Shown here piece after piece: positions 1 through 8,677 of a DNA stretch of 22,160 bases. The DNA comes from Bacillus sp. JCM 19058 (GTDB taxonomy: Bacteria > Bacillota > Bacilli > Bacillales_H > Bacillaceae_D): positions 1 to 22,160 of the forward strand of contig BAXO01000087.1 of assembly GCA_001310555.1 (NCBI GenBank). Reading direction: 5' to 3'. The translations under genes and the position numbers were made by a program. Numbering within the stretch: position 1 is the stretch's first letter; each line of letters begins with the position of its first letter. The notes below the pieces were generated by a model. The model had not been told where the DNA came from and searched no databases. It saw nothing but the letters and a program-made list of their open reading frames with translations.

Positions 1-770
1 TACCTTAACTAAAGTAAAGTTTTAGTCAAAATTAACCGTTAAAATTGAAGGAAAAACGGCCATGAAAGTAGAATGTGTACAATTATCACAATCCTTTTTA
101 TCTGACTAGAACTCTCACCATGCTCGCTATTTCAAACGGAGATGGCAAATGTCCACGAGATTTAAGGACGGTCGTTTTGACTAACACTTGGACACAGGCT
201 ACACTTATTGTGTATAAGTCTATTCAATCTACGAGTAAAGAAGATCTAACACTCCCCAATGTTATGGGGTATACGAGTCATGCCTTTCGATAACTACCGT
301 TCTGGATGGTGGAGAATCAAACAAAGACGAGCGCGCGTACGTCACCATTGAGAGGTTACCCGTTGCTAAAGAGAGAGGTTGCGAATATTGTATCAATTGT
401 TGGGTGAGTATTTACATAAAAGCTGAGCAAGCATAGCTAAGTCTTGCACAGAACGGTTGAAAATTATTTAGAGAAGAAATTAAATCGGAATTGTAAAAAG
501 AAGTTCTACAATGATTATTTGGTACGTATTTATTTACAGTTGTGTTTTATCCCGGGGAGAGTGATCTCTCCTGTTTCGAATGGTGTTGAGGTAACAAAAG
601 CTCATGCATCAAAGCTGGCGACGGGCGGAGAGTAGGAGCGGAGCGTTCGTTTATTGATTAGAGGCCAGGAAGTTGGGAATATTGTATAGGGAGTAAATGA
701 CAATCATTTGCTGCCATAGCCTGCCTTATTTAGACAAAATCCTTGCTAATTTCTCAATTTTCGCTAGGGC
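1..770. other. Gene-poor region, nothing recognised
   Basis: I find no credible gene here on either strand. Open stretches are short (at most about 70 codons), lack good ribosome binding sites and resemble no family I know. A stretch around 305-435 reads as a hydrophilic peptide (DGGESNKDERAYVTIERL) without a convincing start. It could be a decayed or frameshifted small gene, but I cannot identify it. Confidence 0.5.
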
Positions 771-799
771 TTGTCTTAACTTCACGATTTTCGTATAAT
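771..799 (+). promoter_or_regulatory. Promoter of the putative antitoxin RNA
   Basis: TTGTCT at 771-776 and a perfect TATAAT at 794-799 are separated by 17 bp, a standard sigma-A layout. The predicted start is near 806. No open reading frame follows. The transcript would run into the T-tailed hairpin at 903-947, as expected of a short non-coding RNA. Confidence 0.6.
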
Positions 800-821
800 A
801 AAAGTAGAGAGATGCATACAA

Positions 822-855
822 TAAAAAGACTGCTGGTGTTCCCGCACCAGCAGTC
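822..855 (-). terminator. Minus-strand terminator of the toxin mRNA
   Basis: An 11-bp perfect inverted repeat (GACTGCTGGTG at 828-838, CACCAGCAGTC at 845-855) encloses a 6-nt loop. On the minus strand it is followed by TTTTTATTG, so it should stop transcription arriving from the toxin gene. On the plus strand there is no T tail, so there it would only be a stem-loop within the antitoxin RNA. Confidence 0.7.
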
Positions 856-902
856 GACAAATGAGAATGACCCTGTCATGAGGTCGTTGCTCAGTTAGTC
901 TC

Positions 903-947
903 AAATAACCACTCCTTCGCTTGCAGGCTTAAGGGTGGTTATTTTTT
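903..947 (+). terminator. Terminator of the antisense RNA, overlapping the toxin stop codon
   Basis: A 10-bp stem (AAATAACCAC at 903-912 with GTGGTTATTT at 935-944) is extended by CCTT/AAGG around one bulged T, with a 13-nt loop. The plus strand then continues with further T residues. The right arm contains the toxin stop codon (939-941), so the 3' ends of the two opposing transcripts overlap here. Confidence 0.65.
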
Positions 948-1022
948 ATGGTGAAACGACAATACAGCAAGAATGAGAGTTGAGAAGCTAATCATCAAGA
1001 CCAGTGTTTGGAATACTGTCAT
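939..1022 (-). CDS. Small holin-like toxin, type I TA (27 aa)
   Basis: The 27-residue peptide begins MTVFQTLVLMISFSTLI and ends SFHHKK. It is one hydrophobic helix followed by a basic tail. This matches the 'putative holin-like toxin' family (Pfam Hol_Tox), related to the TxpA/BsrG type I toxins that act at the membrane. The start is set by GAGGAGGTGAT about 5 nt upstream of ATG. A promoter with an extended -10 lies upstream, a hairpin covers the ribosome binding site, and a convergent antisense RNA overlaps the 3' end. It is intact, unlike most long genes in this window. Family identity is by pattern recognition; toxicity is inferred. Confidence 0.75.
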   Translation of the reverse strand: MTVFQTLVLMISFSTLILAVLSFHHKK

Positions 1023-1027
1023 TGCGA

Positions 1028-1050
1028 TCACCTCCTCTCATCTTGAGGTG
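1028..1050 (-). promoter_or_regulatory. Hairpin sequestering the toxin ribosome binding site
   Basis: On the minus strand CACCTC (1050-1045) can pair with GAGGTG (1034-1029), with a 10-nt loop. GAGGTG is the core of the toxin Shine-Dalgarno sequence. Sequestered ribosome binding sites are a known control layer in type I toxin mRNAs. Pairing is seen in the sequence; the effect on translation is inferred. Confidence 0.55.
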
Positions 1051-1099
1051 AAAGAAGCGAACAACGGCCATTTAGGGCCTATTCTATTTGTATAAGTTC

Positions 1100-1108
1100 A
1101 TTATAACA
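1100..1108 (-). promoter_or_regulatory. Extended -10 promoter of the toxin gene
   Basis: On the minus strand TGTTATAAT (1108 to 1100) is a perfect extended -10 element. No good -35 box is visible at 16-18 bp, which is normal for extended -10 promoters. The predicted start near 1093 gives a 5' leader of about 70 nt and a toxin mRNA of about 270 nt ending at the terminator near 822. Confidence 0.55.
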
Positions 1109-1406
1109 TGTTTCCATGAATTGGGCATTTATCATCCTTAATTTTGAGGGAATTTTTTCTATATTATAAAAGTTTAGCCTAAAGCTGCTTTTTTGCCGAA
1201 AGGGATTTTTCCTAAGTAGAAGCAGAAAAGCGATTATTGAACGGGGTTTCATTCGCTTTTCAGTATTACATTTGTTTCGATTCATCAATGCGAAAAGTTA
1301 AAATAATGAACAAAAAGGGTTGAGGATCTAATCAATGACCATTGCACAAATGAGGAATACCGTTAAACTTTACGAAGTTCGCACGGGCGCTTGATCATAT
1401 TGAGCC

Positions 1407-1563
1407 TTAAGATTCGTGAAGGTGAAGTTCTAGAGTTGCTCGGGGGTGAGGGATGTATATATGCGTAGAGAACTCGTTTATCACCTACTTCTTCAAGAAT
1501 TGCGGCACCATTGATTGTCCCATCATTGTGAGCTGTTTCGATGATTGAACCAAACACTTCCAT
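1407..1563 (-). pseudogene. Possible SspH-like small spore protein remnant
   Basis: A minus-strand reading frame starts MEVFGSIIETAHNDG and continues INGAAILEEVGDKRV, then LYAYIHP. The spacing of IIET, NG and AYIHP resembles H-type small acid-soluble spore proteins, which carry EIIES, YNG and ARI(H/F)P at about the same distances. After AYIHPSPP the frame must change (near 1430-1445) to reach a short acidic tail, LELHLHES, and a stop at 1407-1409. If the frame does not change, the reading frame runs on to 1363 with an unlike tail. There is no clear ribosome binding site, and the match is weak enough that it may be chance. Confidence 0.28.
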
Positions 1564-1864
1564 GACTATTGACTTTCAGCTTCCGTTTCTACGATTTGTT
1601 TTCAAGGAACTTTAACTGTTCGAGCATAGAACAAGAACGTAGCCGCAATGATAAAGCTACCTTCCAATAAAAAAATGTGCCAAGGTTTTCTTCACTCGCA
1701 AATTACTTGCAGCTTATCGTAGCTAACCTCCCCGTTCAGCATAATTTTCACTTCCTATCTAAGCACCCACTATTTTTAAAATAACAAAAATAACAAAAAC
1801 AACAAAATGTCTCTTTAAAACGGTTGAAACATAAATGTAGAGAAAAATTTAGGACGATCATTCG
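1564..1864. other. Non-coding, AT-rich, AACAAAA low-complexity run
   Basis: No gene is seen. Positions 1776-1806 hold an A-rich low-complexity run of AACAAAA-type units, and a similar AATAACA-type run lies at 1917-1937. The stretch separates the possible SspH remnant from the glycoside hydrolase leader region. Confidence 0.5.
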
Positions 1865-1882
1865 TGTAATAAACCGTTTACA
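1865..1882 (-). promoter_or_regulatory. cre-like / dyad site upstream of the glycoside hydrolase
   Basis: TGTAATAAACCGTTTACA has dyad ends (TGTAA/TTACA). On the minus strand it reads TGTAAACGGTTTATTACA, whose left half fits the CcpA cre consensus and whose right half does not. It lies about 350 bp before the hydrolase start. I see no convincing promoter boxes beside it, so its target is uncertain. Confidence 0.35.
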
Positions 1883-2230
1883 GGTGTAGGGGGAGATGCT
1901 ATGATTCTATTTAGATAACAAATAATAACAATAATAACGCGAGTCGAGTTGGAGTGTCACAGGCTAGAGATTTTCGTACGAAGATTACTCAGCATGGCGT
2001 GGAGGAAGGGTAAGCAAGGGCCAAAAGACGCGTCTGCTTTTCTTATTGGCGATCCTCGTTCGAGGAAAAAAAGGCCATCGGCTATCATATCTTGTACGTT
2101 TAATATGAGGAAGTTGGCCAGCAACCCATTTTTTTGAATTCCAGACAGTGATCATTGCAGGGACTACGGAACATCATGCTAAAGATGTAAATGGCATGGT
2201 TCATCTAAATGAAAAGTAGGGAGAGTTTTC
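1883..2230. other. Leader region before the glycoside hydrolase, no gene recognised
   Basis: This 348-bp stretch contains a 62-codon plus-strand frame (1949-2137) with no recognisable product and no strong ribosome binding site. It also contains a palindrome, AGACGCGTCT, near 2026-2035 flanked by AAAA and GCTTTT. It is probably the 5' regulatory region of the hydrolase. Confidence 0.4.
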
Positions 2231-5200
2231 ATGGTAAAGTCTACGATTGTTTTTTATGACGAATCTTTTCCTTTCGAAGGGGAAAGGCCTGATTTAAGCG
2301 GGCTATTTGAAGATAGCGATACTCGAATTGTCAATGCTGACGAATTGGCTGAGACTCTTTTGGCTGAGGGGACAGATGTGTACGTTCACTTGCACGGGGC
2401 CTATTTTCCCAAAACGGCTTGGCCATCGATTCTTGCATTTTTGCAAAAGGGCTGGCGGGCTTCTACATATTGGTGGTATCCCTTTTCGAATTCCAGTTTA
2501 TCGGGAAAATAAACACTGGATAGCAGAAAACGAACAAACGGCCTATCACCAAAAGCTAAACATTCATGAAGCGTTACCGGTGAGCAGAGAGCCTATTGAT
2601 AAGCTTCAGGCAAGTGAAGAACTCCCACTGCTGGAAGGGAAGGAGGGAGCTTTTCCGATTTCTTCGACTGTAGGTCTAATTCTTCACCCAACAAAGGATG
2701 AAGATCTGTCCCATGAAAATGGTTCAGGGGGCCCGATGGATGCCCATATTTACCCACTGCTAAAAGGTATGTCTAATACAGGGCGCGAGGTTGCAGCTCC
2801 GGTAGTCTTAATCGAAAATACGAAGGGGCAGTTTACCGGTGGACGGTGGATCTTTATTAATCAAGCAATCAGTTGGTCTTCTGACGGCATTGAGATTGTA
2901 AAGCAGCTCGCAACTTATTGTTCATTAGGAGTTACGGAAATTTGGCTGAAGCTAATTACGCTAGTTATTTTCCAAATGAATCACCAACTTTGCTGCTGCA
3001 GTTACAAAGCTTGTATTTGCTAAACGGAAGGCATAAGCAGGAAACAACCTGGAACTTTGACTTACGATTATTTGCGGAACATTCCACTGAACCACTTTAT
3101 ACGAAGTCTGTTGAGCTTCATGAATCAAGGGAGCTCCTTATTGAACGGCTGCCGACCAATGTAGTGATTGAGCCTGGGTTTTATAAGCTGTCTTGTCGAG
3201 CAGAGTCGAGCAAGGGAGAAGTTCGCTCTTTTCAGCAAGGCTTCTGGGGCTTTTCGACAGAGCTTCTCGAACAAGGGACCCCTTTAAAGGCCAATCGCGA
3301 TTATTTTGAAAAAGACGACCGGCCGTTTCCGATTGTCGGCATGACTTATATGACCTCTGATGTGGCGAGAAAGTTTCTATGGCTACCTAATGCTTCGGTC
3401 TGGGATCGTGACATGGCGCACATGAAGAGGGCAGGAATTAACCATATTCGAACTGGAATATGGACGGGCTATCGACAAGTCATGTTCGTCGATGGGCATC
3501 CTTATGAGGAAGTTCTACGGTCGATTGACGCCTTTGTGTTGACAGCGGCAAAGCACGAGCTTGATTTATGCTTTACCTTTTTCGGTTTTACACCAGAGGC
3601 TTGGGAAGGGAAAAATCCGTATCTTGATCCACGAAGCGTTGAAGCACAAAAACGGTTTGTTGCCTCGATTGTTTCGCGGTATAAACAGGCGACTCACATT
3701 CACTGGGACTTAATTAACGAGCCTTCGATGTTTGATCCTGCTCGGGTTTTTGCAGGTCCACGCTCAGCTCAAGATCCTTTTGAACGAAAGGCTTTTCAAA
3801 ACTGGCTCAAGGACAAGTATGAGACAGTCAGGGTGCTTCAGGAAAAGTGGAACATGACAATCGATGAGCTTCCTGATTTTGAGAGCGTTCAGCTACCTGA
3901 GCAAGCAGACATTAGCTTTGATATACAGGATATGAGATTTCCGAAAAAAAAGTTTGCGCTGGATGGACTATACGCTGTTTACGATGGATATGCACAATCG
4001 CTGGGTTAAACAGCTTTCCGAGACGATTCATTCGATCTCTAGCAATCAATTAGTAACTGTTGGGCAAGATGAAGCCTTGCGTTCTCAGCGTCCAACTCCT
4101 TTCTTTTATGAAAAAGAGGTCGATTATACAACCAATCATACGTGGTGGCTTTTGGATGAGCTTGTCTGGGACGGTGTGTTTACAAAAACACCTCATAAGC
4201 CGAACTTGATTCAAGAAACGGGGATTATGTACTTGGAAAATCCAGATGGGACGGCGAAACGTTCAGAGGAAGAACTGCGAAATATTCTCGAACGAAAATA
4301 TGCCTATTCCTTTTCGACGGGCGGAGCAGGGGCGGTCCAGTGGCTCTGAATACAAACTTCTATATGAACAACGCAAATGAATCAAATATTGGTTCCTTGC
4401 GGGCTGATGGAAGTGAAAAGCCGGAGACAAATGTGTCCTATGATTTTGGTTCGTTTATTTCGGAAATTCGCGACTTGTTTGAAGGCAGAGAGCTGGAAGA
4501 AGTAGCTGCAGTTTTTCCTTATTCCAACGATTTTTCGCATCGAAAGCTCGCTTTTGAAGCGACATCGATGTTAACTAGGCTATTAACATATGATCTGAAT
4601 ACCCATCTACGCGCCTTCGGAGAGTACCAGCTCGATGCTCTTATGGATGAGCCGCCTAAGCTGGTCATGGTACCAAGTCCTCATAATTTTAGTGAGGCAG
4701 CTTTTCAGCAGCTGCTCGCTTATGTTGAAAATGGTGGAACCCTGTTGTTTACTGGGCCGATCCGGATTGATGACAATTGGAGGACAGCGTCTCGATTACA
4801 ACAGGAAATGGGTTCAACTACGCTTGAAAATGTCCTGCGCGAAGAGGCGCTGTCGATCGATGGACAAACATATTGCCTCGCTTTTGGTGACAGAAAGATT
4901 GCCAGACTTTCCAAAGAGGTCCCTTCAGATGGTGCTGTCGGACTGAAGGAGCTGAAGCTAGGAAAAGGAAAGCTACTCTGGTGTCCTTTGCCAGTTGAAC
5001 TAAACGATCGAGCAGAGCCTATTAAACAATTGTATAGTTATGCGCTAGAAGTAGCAGAAGTTAAACGAGAAATGGATTGGATTAAAGGTGGGGAATTTCC
5101 GGGGGTGTATGGTCGGAAATTGGCCTTCAACAATGGAGCTCTCTTTATTTTCGTGTCAGAATTCGGTCAGGATGCCGAAATTGAAGTCCGAGATCCGAAA

Positions 5201-5320
5201 ACAGGGAAAAGCTACTCGTTTATGTTGGCAAAGGAACGCTCGGTTCTATTTGCAACCAATTCAGCAGGGCAGGTTATCGCTGTTTATCGCCCGCAGGAAG
5301 TATCGATCCACATTCATTAA
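2231..5320 (+). CDS. Clan GH-A glycoside hydrolase (GH42/GH5-like), frameshifted
   Basis: Likely a cytoplasmic glycosidase acting on imported pectin-derived oligosaccharides; the exact substrate is unknown. No signal peptide is seen. The corrected protein is about 1029 aa. Residues ~1-230 form an alpha/beta domain with a glycine-rich turn (GGGLLHIGG). A TIM-barrel follows, with HWDLINEPSMFD carrying the probable acid/base Glu (~497) and LIQETG the probable nucleophile (~662). A WLKDKYETV segment recalls GH42. The C-terminal part (~750-850) looks like the amidotransferase-like domain of GH42 enzymes (ENGGTLLFTGP). The start ATG has AGGGAGAG upstream. Four single-base shifts break the frame: an extra base near 2453, a missing C near 2952, one A too many in A8 (3944-3951) and a missing G near 4348. 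They cancel to 1030 codons. Family assignment within clan GH-A is uncertain. Confidence 0.75.
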
Positions 5321-5328
5321 CTTGACAA

Positions 5329-5370
5329 AGGTCCGTGCTGGAATCGTCGATTCTGCACGGACCTATTTTT
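5329..5370 (+). terminator. Rho-independent terminator after the glycoside hydrolase
   Basis: AGGTCCGTGC (5329-5338) pairs perfectly with GCACGGACCT (5355-5364), with an inner GAATC/GATTC stem, followed by ATTTTT. It sits 8 nt after the hydrolase stop codon, making that gene a single-gene unit at its 3' end. Confidence 0.85.
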
Positions 5371-5663
5371 AAAACAAAGGAGGTATTTCAAAGCGGCTTC
5401 GGCGGACGAATTTCGCGGATAAAATGCGGAGCGCGACAATCCCGTCACCTCAGGGATGAATGTCAGAATCCGGCGAGCAACTCAACAGGCCGGCTGAAAA
5501 AAGTAGGAAAACGACTGCTGCTTCTTGCGGATAGTGCAAAGATGCTCATTTGTCAGTTTTATTAATAATCTGGAAGTGTTGAATGAGTATGGTGCTGTAT
5601 TCCACCTTATTATGATAAACTGAATGGTGAAGAATTCTCTGGGAGAGGACAAGGGGCACATTG
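5371..5663. other. Intergenic, no gene recognised
   Basis: An AAAGGAGG sequence near 5376-5383 has no start codon at a useful distance. The remaining sequence has moderate GC and several short inverted repeats, but I could not match it to a riboswitch or coding sequence. A TATGAT at 5611-5616 is a possible -10 for the following DUF624 gene, without a good -35. Confidence 0.4.
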
Positions 5664-6274
5664 ATGAATCGAGTATTGGTATTTGCAGAATGGCTGCTGG
5701 AGCTCTTGAAATTACACGCTTATTGGATCGTATACCTATTTAAAGGAGCGATTATTTTTGGCGTTTTTCCCGCAACTGCTGCAATGTATGGAATTGTTCG
5801 TCAGTGGTTATGAAAAATGAGCATGAAGACTTAAGCAAATTATACAAACGTCTATACCGAGAAAACTTTAAAACAGCTAATCTTTTAGGCTGGCTTTTTA
5901 CGGTCATAACAGCAATTGTCGTTTATAATTTTCTTTTTATTCCTTATTATACTGAACTGCTTCGTCTTGTCATGTATGCGCTCGTTATTTTTTTGACTTT
6001 ACCTTTAATTGTATGCTGGCTTTACTTGTTTCCGGCCATCGCTCACTATCAACTCAGAATCAATCATTACTTACTTGTGTTTTTAAAAATGGGTGTCGTT
6101 TCAATACCTGCTATTTTAATGCAGCTGCTGCTGATCGGTATATATTTAGGAGTCGTGTATTACTTACCTCCGCTGCTGATTCTGTTTGGAATAACCCCGA
6201 TTGCGATCGTACAAACGGCTATTGGCTACAATATGTTCCAACGAATGGAAAGAAACGAAAGCGTTAACAAATAG
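5664..6274 (+). CDS. DUF624 (YesL-like) membrane protein, one frameshift
   Basis: A membrane protein of about 203 aa in the DUF624/YesL family, which is regularly encoded beside LplABC-type carbohydrate importers; its molecular role is unknown. The corrected sequence has the family's FPATAAMYGIVRQWL segment (residues ~35-49), then a hydrophilic stretch, NEHEDLSKLYKRLYRENF, then four or so hydrophobic segments. Start ATG 5664 has AAGGGG about 8 nt upstream; TTG 5661 is a possible alternative. One base is missing near 5810, where TTATG should be one base longer; uncorrected, the protein stops after 49 residues. The corrected length is a whole 204 codons. It lies alone between the hydrolase terminator and a gene on the opposite strand. 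Confidence 0.8.
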
Positions 6275-6587
6275 CGCTTACTTGTCCCCATCGAGCTTTC
6301 AACTGCCACCGCGTAGCGAGGATACCGGCCTTCAGTGCTTATTTGATTTCCCAGTACCCGATAACGGTATATGTTTAGAACAAAATGGTGGTCAAAGCCC
6401 ATTACTTTTACGAAAGTAATACCTTTTCTAGCAGGCCAAGTGAAAAGAAGCTTTTTCGTTAAGTGCCCAATTCAAGATGGATGATAAGAAAAGCTTAATT
6501 CCTTTATATGAATACTGAGGAATCAGGCTTTTTACTATTGTCATTTCCCTAGTTTGTACTTCCTTATTTTCCTGGAACGTTCCCCTT
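6275..6587. other. Convergent intergenic region with weak hairpins
   Basis: No gene is seen between the DUF624 gene and the convergent lipoprotein gene. ATTACTTT (6401-6408) pairs with AAAGTAAT (6413-6420) around a 4-nt loop, which might act as a weak bidirectional terminator. AAGCTTTT and AAAAGCTT near 6450-6498 could form a larger, looser hairpin. Neither has a convincing T tail. Confidence 0.35.
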
Positions 6588-7142
6588 TTAAAAATTATCC
6601 CATTCGAGAGTATATTCCTTTTCTACTATATAATCATCTAACTCTCGGAAGGAATCGCTGTACCCATACTCCTCTGTGACATTCCATGAGGTATCATCTA
6701 AACTATTTAGACCAATATTTAAATCATGATAAATTTGATATACATAGTTTAATGCTACATCATCTTCAAACTCAACGGAAATCTGGTAAAGTAGCTCCGC
6801 TCTTTTTAGATCCTTTTTCAACTCTTTTGAGTCCATACCCGAGCTTAAATAGACTTCAACAACTTCCTTTTCTCTTTGTCCACCGTCAATAAAATTCATC
6901 CAATTCCCTCCTTCCTCTAAAATGTCAATAGCCGTGCCATATTTGTGAAATAATGTATTGATCCGTTCTATTACTGATAATTCAAGAAGTTTTCTTTGCT
7001 CAGAAAATAAACTTTCAAAATCAGGTCTCTCTTCTGCATCAGTTATTTTAATATTTTCTGTTCTGTTATCGTTGTCATTATCTACAAAAAAGCATGCGCC
7101 TAAGGATAAACAAATGAGTAAAACAAACAAGCTTTTATTCAA
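6588..7142 (-). CDS. Hypothetical lipoprotein, about 184 aa
   Basis: An intact minus-strand gene for a secreted lipoprotein of unknown function. The N-terminus MNKSLFVLLICLSLGAC is a short lipoprotein signal with a lipobox (LGAC, Cys17). The mature part is acidic and probably alpha-helical, with no motif I recognise. I chose TTG at 7142 because AAGGGTGG lies about 7 nt upstream; TTG at 7160, six codons earlier, is less well placed. It runs opposite to all its neighbours and has no obvious link to pectin use. Unlike almost every gene around it, it has no frameshift. Confidence 0.7.
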   Translation of the reverse strand: MNKSLFVLLICLSLGACFFVDNDNDNRTENIKITDAEERPDFESLFSEQRKLLELSVIERINTLFHKYGTAIDILEEGGNWMNFIDGGQREKEVVEVYLSSGMDSKELKKDLKRAELLYQISVEFEDDVALNYVYQIYHDLNIGLNSLDDTSWNVTEEYGYSDSFRELDDYIVEKEYTLEWDNF

Positions 7143-7410
7143 TTTATACCACCCTTTCAAGTAATGAGTTGCATTTCGTAGTAAACCAACGTTTGCTCTT
7201 ATTTTTGTAGAAGGATTCCTATATTAAGTTATTCGCTAAGAAATCATAAAATCATTTTTAAATAGGGCGAACATTAACAGCTAATGAAAGAGAGTAAACA
7301 GAACTTATATCCAAATTCATATCCGTCGATAACACCTGAATAGGCAGAGGGGACAAGCGCAATTCCTGTTGGTACAACTGCCGTTCCCTCTCAAGGCAAA
7401 AAAAGTGTCA
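7143..7410. other. Divergent intergenic region before the PL22 operon
   Basis: Promoters for the minus-strand lipoprotein and part of the PL22 control region should lie here. GAGGGGA near 7347 and TCCCTCT near 7385 could pair over a long loop. The short frame between them reads EGTSAIPVGTTAVPSQGKK with no start codon and an upstream stop; it may be chance. No gene is supported. Confidence 0.35.
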
Positions 7411-7439
7411 TTGCCGGGAAAAGGCATGACGTGTATAGT
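7411..7439 (+). promoter_or_regulatory. Promoter of the PL22-yetA operon
   Basis: TTGCCG at 7411-7416 and TATAGT at 7434-7439, separated by 17 bp, form a plausible sigma-A promoter about 45 bp before the lyase start. The predicted start point, near 7446, falls inside the cre-like site at 7441-7456. Confidence 0.5.
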
Positions 7440-7440
7440 C

Positions 7441-7456
7441 TGATAAAGCGTTTACC
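7441..7456 (-). promoter_or_regulatory. cre-like site (CcpA) over the PL22 operon start
   Basis: On the minus strand it reads GGTAAACGCTTTATCA, close to the cre consensus with a central AACGCTT. It immediately follows the -10 box, so CcpA bound here would block initiation. That would fit catabolite repression of a carbohydrate operon. The binding is inferred. Confidence 0.5.
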
Positions 7457-7482
7457 CTCGTTTTGAAAGAAAGGAGAGAAGG

Positions 7483-8677
7483 ATGGGAAAAGGGAAGGTT
7501 TATCCGAGTGAGATTTCCAGCTATATCGATTCGATCAGTAAGGCTGAAATTACTCGCTTAACGAGTGGAATGGCACATAGCTTCCATCTTTATTTTACAA
7601 ACTCTGGCTGGTATAACAACGACTCAAATCTATTAATCGGTTCGGACAAGGGAGGCTGCACGAACTTATACAGCCTCGATTTGCAAACGGGAACGCAAAC
7701 GCAGCTAACCGATTTTCTGCGGACGGATCGAGTCGATATTCAAGGAACATTTATTCATCCATACGGAGAGGAAGCCTATTTTATAAAAAATAATACAATT
7801 GTCGCTTTATCCTTGTCTACCTACGAGGAAAAAACTCTTTATCACTGTCCGAAAGACTATCATTTTAGCAATGTAAGCTGCTCGTCCGATGGAGAATCGA
7901 TATTTTTTTTGGCCTTACTGAGGACGTATCGCATCGAATTTCTAGCAACCTGTCTGGTGGTTATCTTGGCTTTGCTGAGATCGAGCAAGCTCGTCCACAC
8001 TCAAAGATTTGTCAGTTATCGCTTGATTCGCTTCAGGTGAAGGTGCTTCATCAGGAAAAGCGCTGGCTCGGTCATGTAAATGCTTCGCCGACGCAGCCCC
8101 ACCTGCTTAGCTTTTGTCAGGAAGGGCCATGGGAAAAGGTCGAGCACCGGATTTGGGTAATGAATACAAAATCTCATGAGCGCTGGAAAATTAGGGAAGG
8201 GCATCCACGACAATTTGCGGGGCACGAGTATTGGCATGAGGACGGCATTCATATTGGCTATCACGGCTTTACAGAATCGCTTGAACGACAGGAGGCAAGT
8301 TTCTCGGTTATCGGAAATACGACAATTCGACAGGTGAAGAATTTGCTTTTCCGTATCAGAATATGCACGTTCATTCAAACGGACCACGGTTAATCGTCGG
8401 AGACGGCCAACAAGCCAGTGCATATCATGGAGAGCACCATCTTGACTGCATTTTCATTTGGCTAAAAACGAACCAAGCAATGGCCGGGCCTCGGATTCTT
8501 TGCAAGCACCGCGGCAGCTTTCATGTGCAGAAGCTTCACGTTCACCCTCGCCTAAGTCCGGATGGGATGAATGTCATTTTTACGAGTGATATGAACGGCT
8601 ACGGGAATGTTTATTTAGCGAAGCTCCCGCCATTTGAGGATTTGCCTCAGCTTGATGAACGAGGAGGAATAAAATGA
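7483..8677 (+). CDS. Oligogalacturonate lyase, PL22-like, two frameshifts
   Basis: Probably a cytoplasmic beta-elimination enzyme that splits short (unsaturated) galacturonides from pectin. The corrected protein is about 398 aa, the usual size for PL22 oligogalacturonate lyases (beta-propellers). Family-typical features are the N-terminal MGKGKVYPSEISSY, ITRLTSGMAHSFHLYFTN, LLIGSDKGGCTNLYSLDL and, mid-protein, FAGHEYWHEDGIHIGYHG with candidate catalytic and metal-binding histidines. A late HHLDCIFIW and a C-terminal NVYLAKLPPFEDLP follow. ATG 7483 has AAAGGAGAGAAGG upstream. Breaks are a T run of 8 (7903-7910) that should be 9, and a missing C near 8301-8304 (TTCTC for TTCCTC). The stop overlaps the next gene's start (ATGA), so the two are translationally coupled. 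It could instead act on rhamnogalacturonan-derived oligomers. Confidence 0.8.

Larger units (their letters stand above)
806..949 (+). ncRNA. Putative antisense antitoxin RNA (type I TA)
   Basis: Seen: a plus-strand unit of about 144 nt between a sigma-A-like promoter (771-799) and a T-tailed hairpin (903-947), with a second strong hairpin (828-855) inside it. It is complementary to the last codons and 3' untranslated part of the minus-strand toxin gene. Known: in B. subtilis bsrG/SR4 and txpA/RatA the antitoxin RNA overlaps the 3' end of the toxin mRNA in the same convergent way and promotes its degradation. Inferred: this RNA does the same. Exact ends are estimates from promoter and terminator positions. 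Confidence 0.5.

Noticed and set aside
75..293. 72-codon plus-strand open frame
   Set aside because: No ribosome binding site, no recognisable family, composition like non-coding sequence.
828..855. Strong hairpin considered as a plus-strand terminator
   Set aside because: No T tail on the plus strand; the T run is on the minus strand, so it terminates the toxin mRNA.
1079..1288. 69-codon minus-strand frame upstream of the toxin
   Set aside because: AT-rich, no motif, and it overlaps the extended -10 promoter region of the toxin.
5335..5565. 76-codon frame after the glycoside hydrolase
   Set aside because: It starts inside the terminator hairpin, and the peptide resembles nothing known.
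5371..5570. Structured-looking region, considered as a riboswitch before the DUF624 gene
   Set aside because: I could not match it to the conserved core of any riboswitch class I know.
7320..7482. Peptide-like frame (EGTSAIPVGTTAVPSQGKK) as the tail of a decayed gene
   Set aside because: Upstream stop, no start codon, no family match; the region also holds the lyase promoter.
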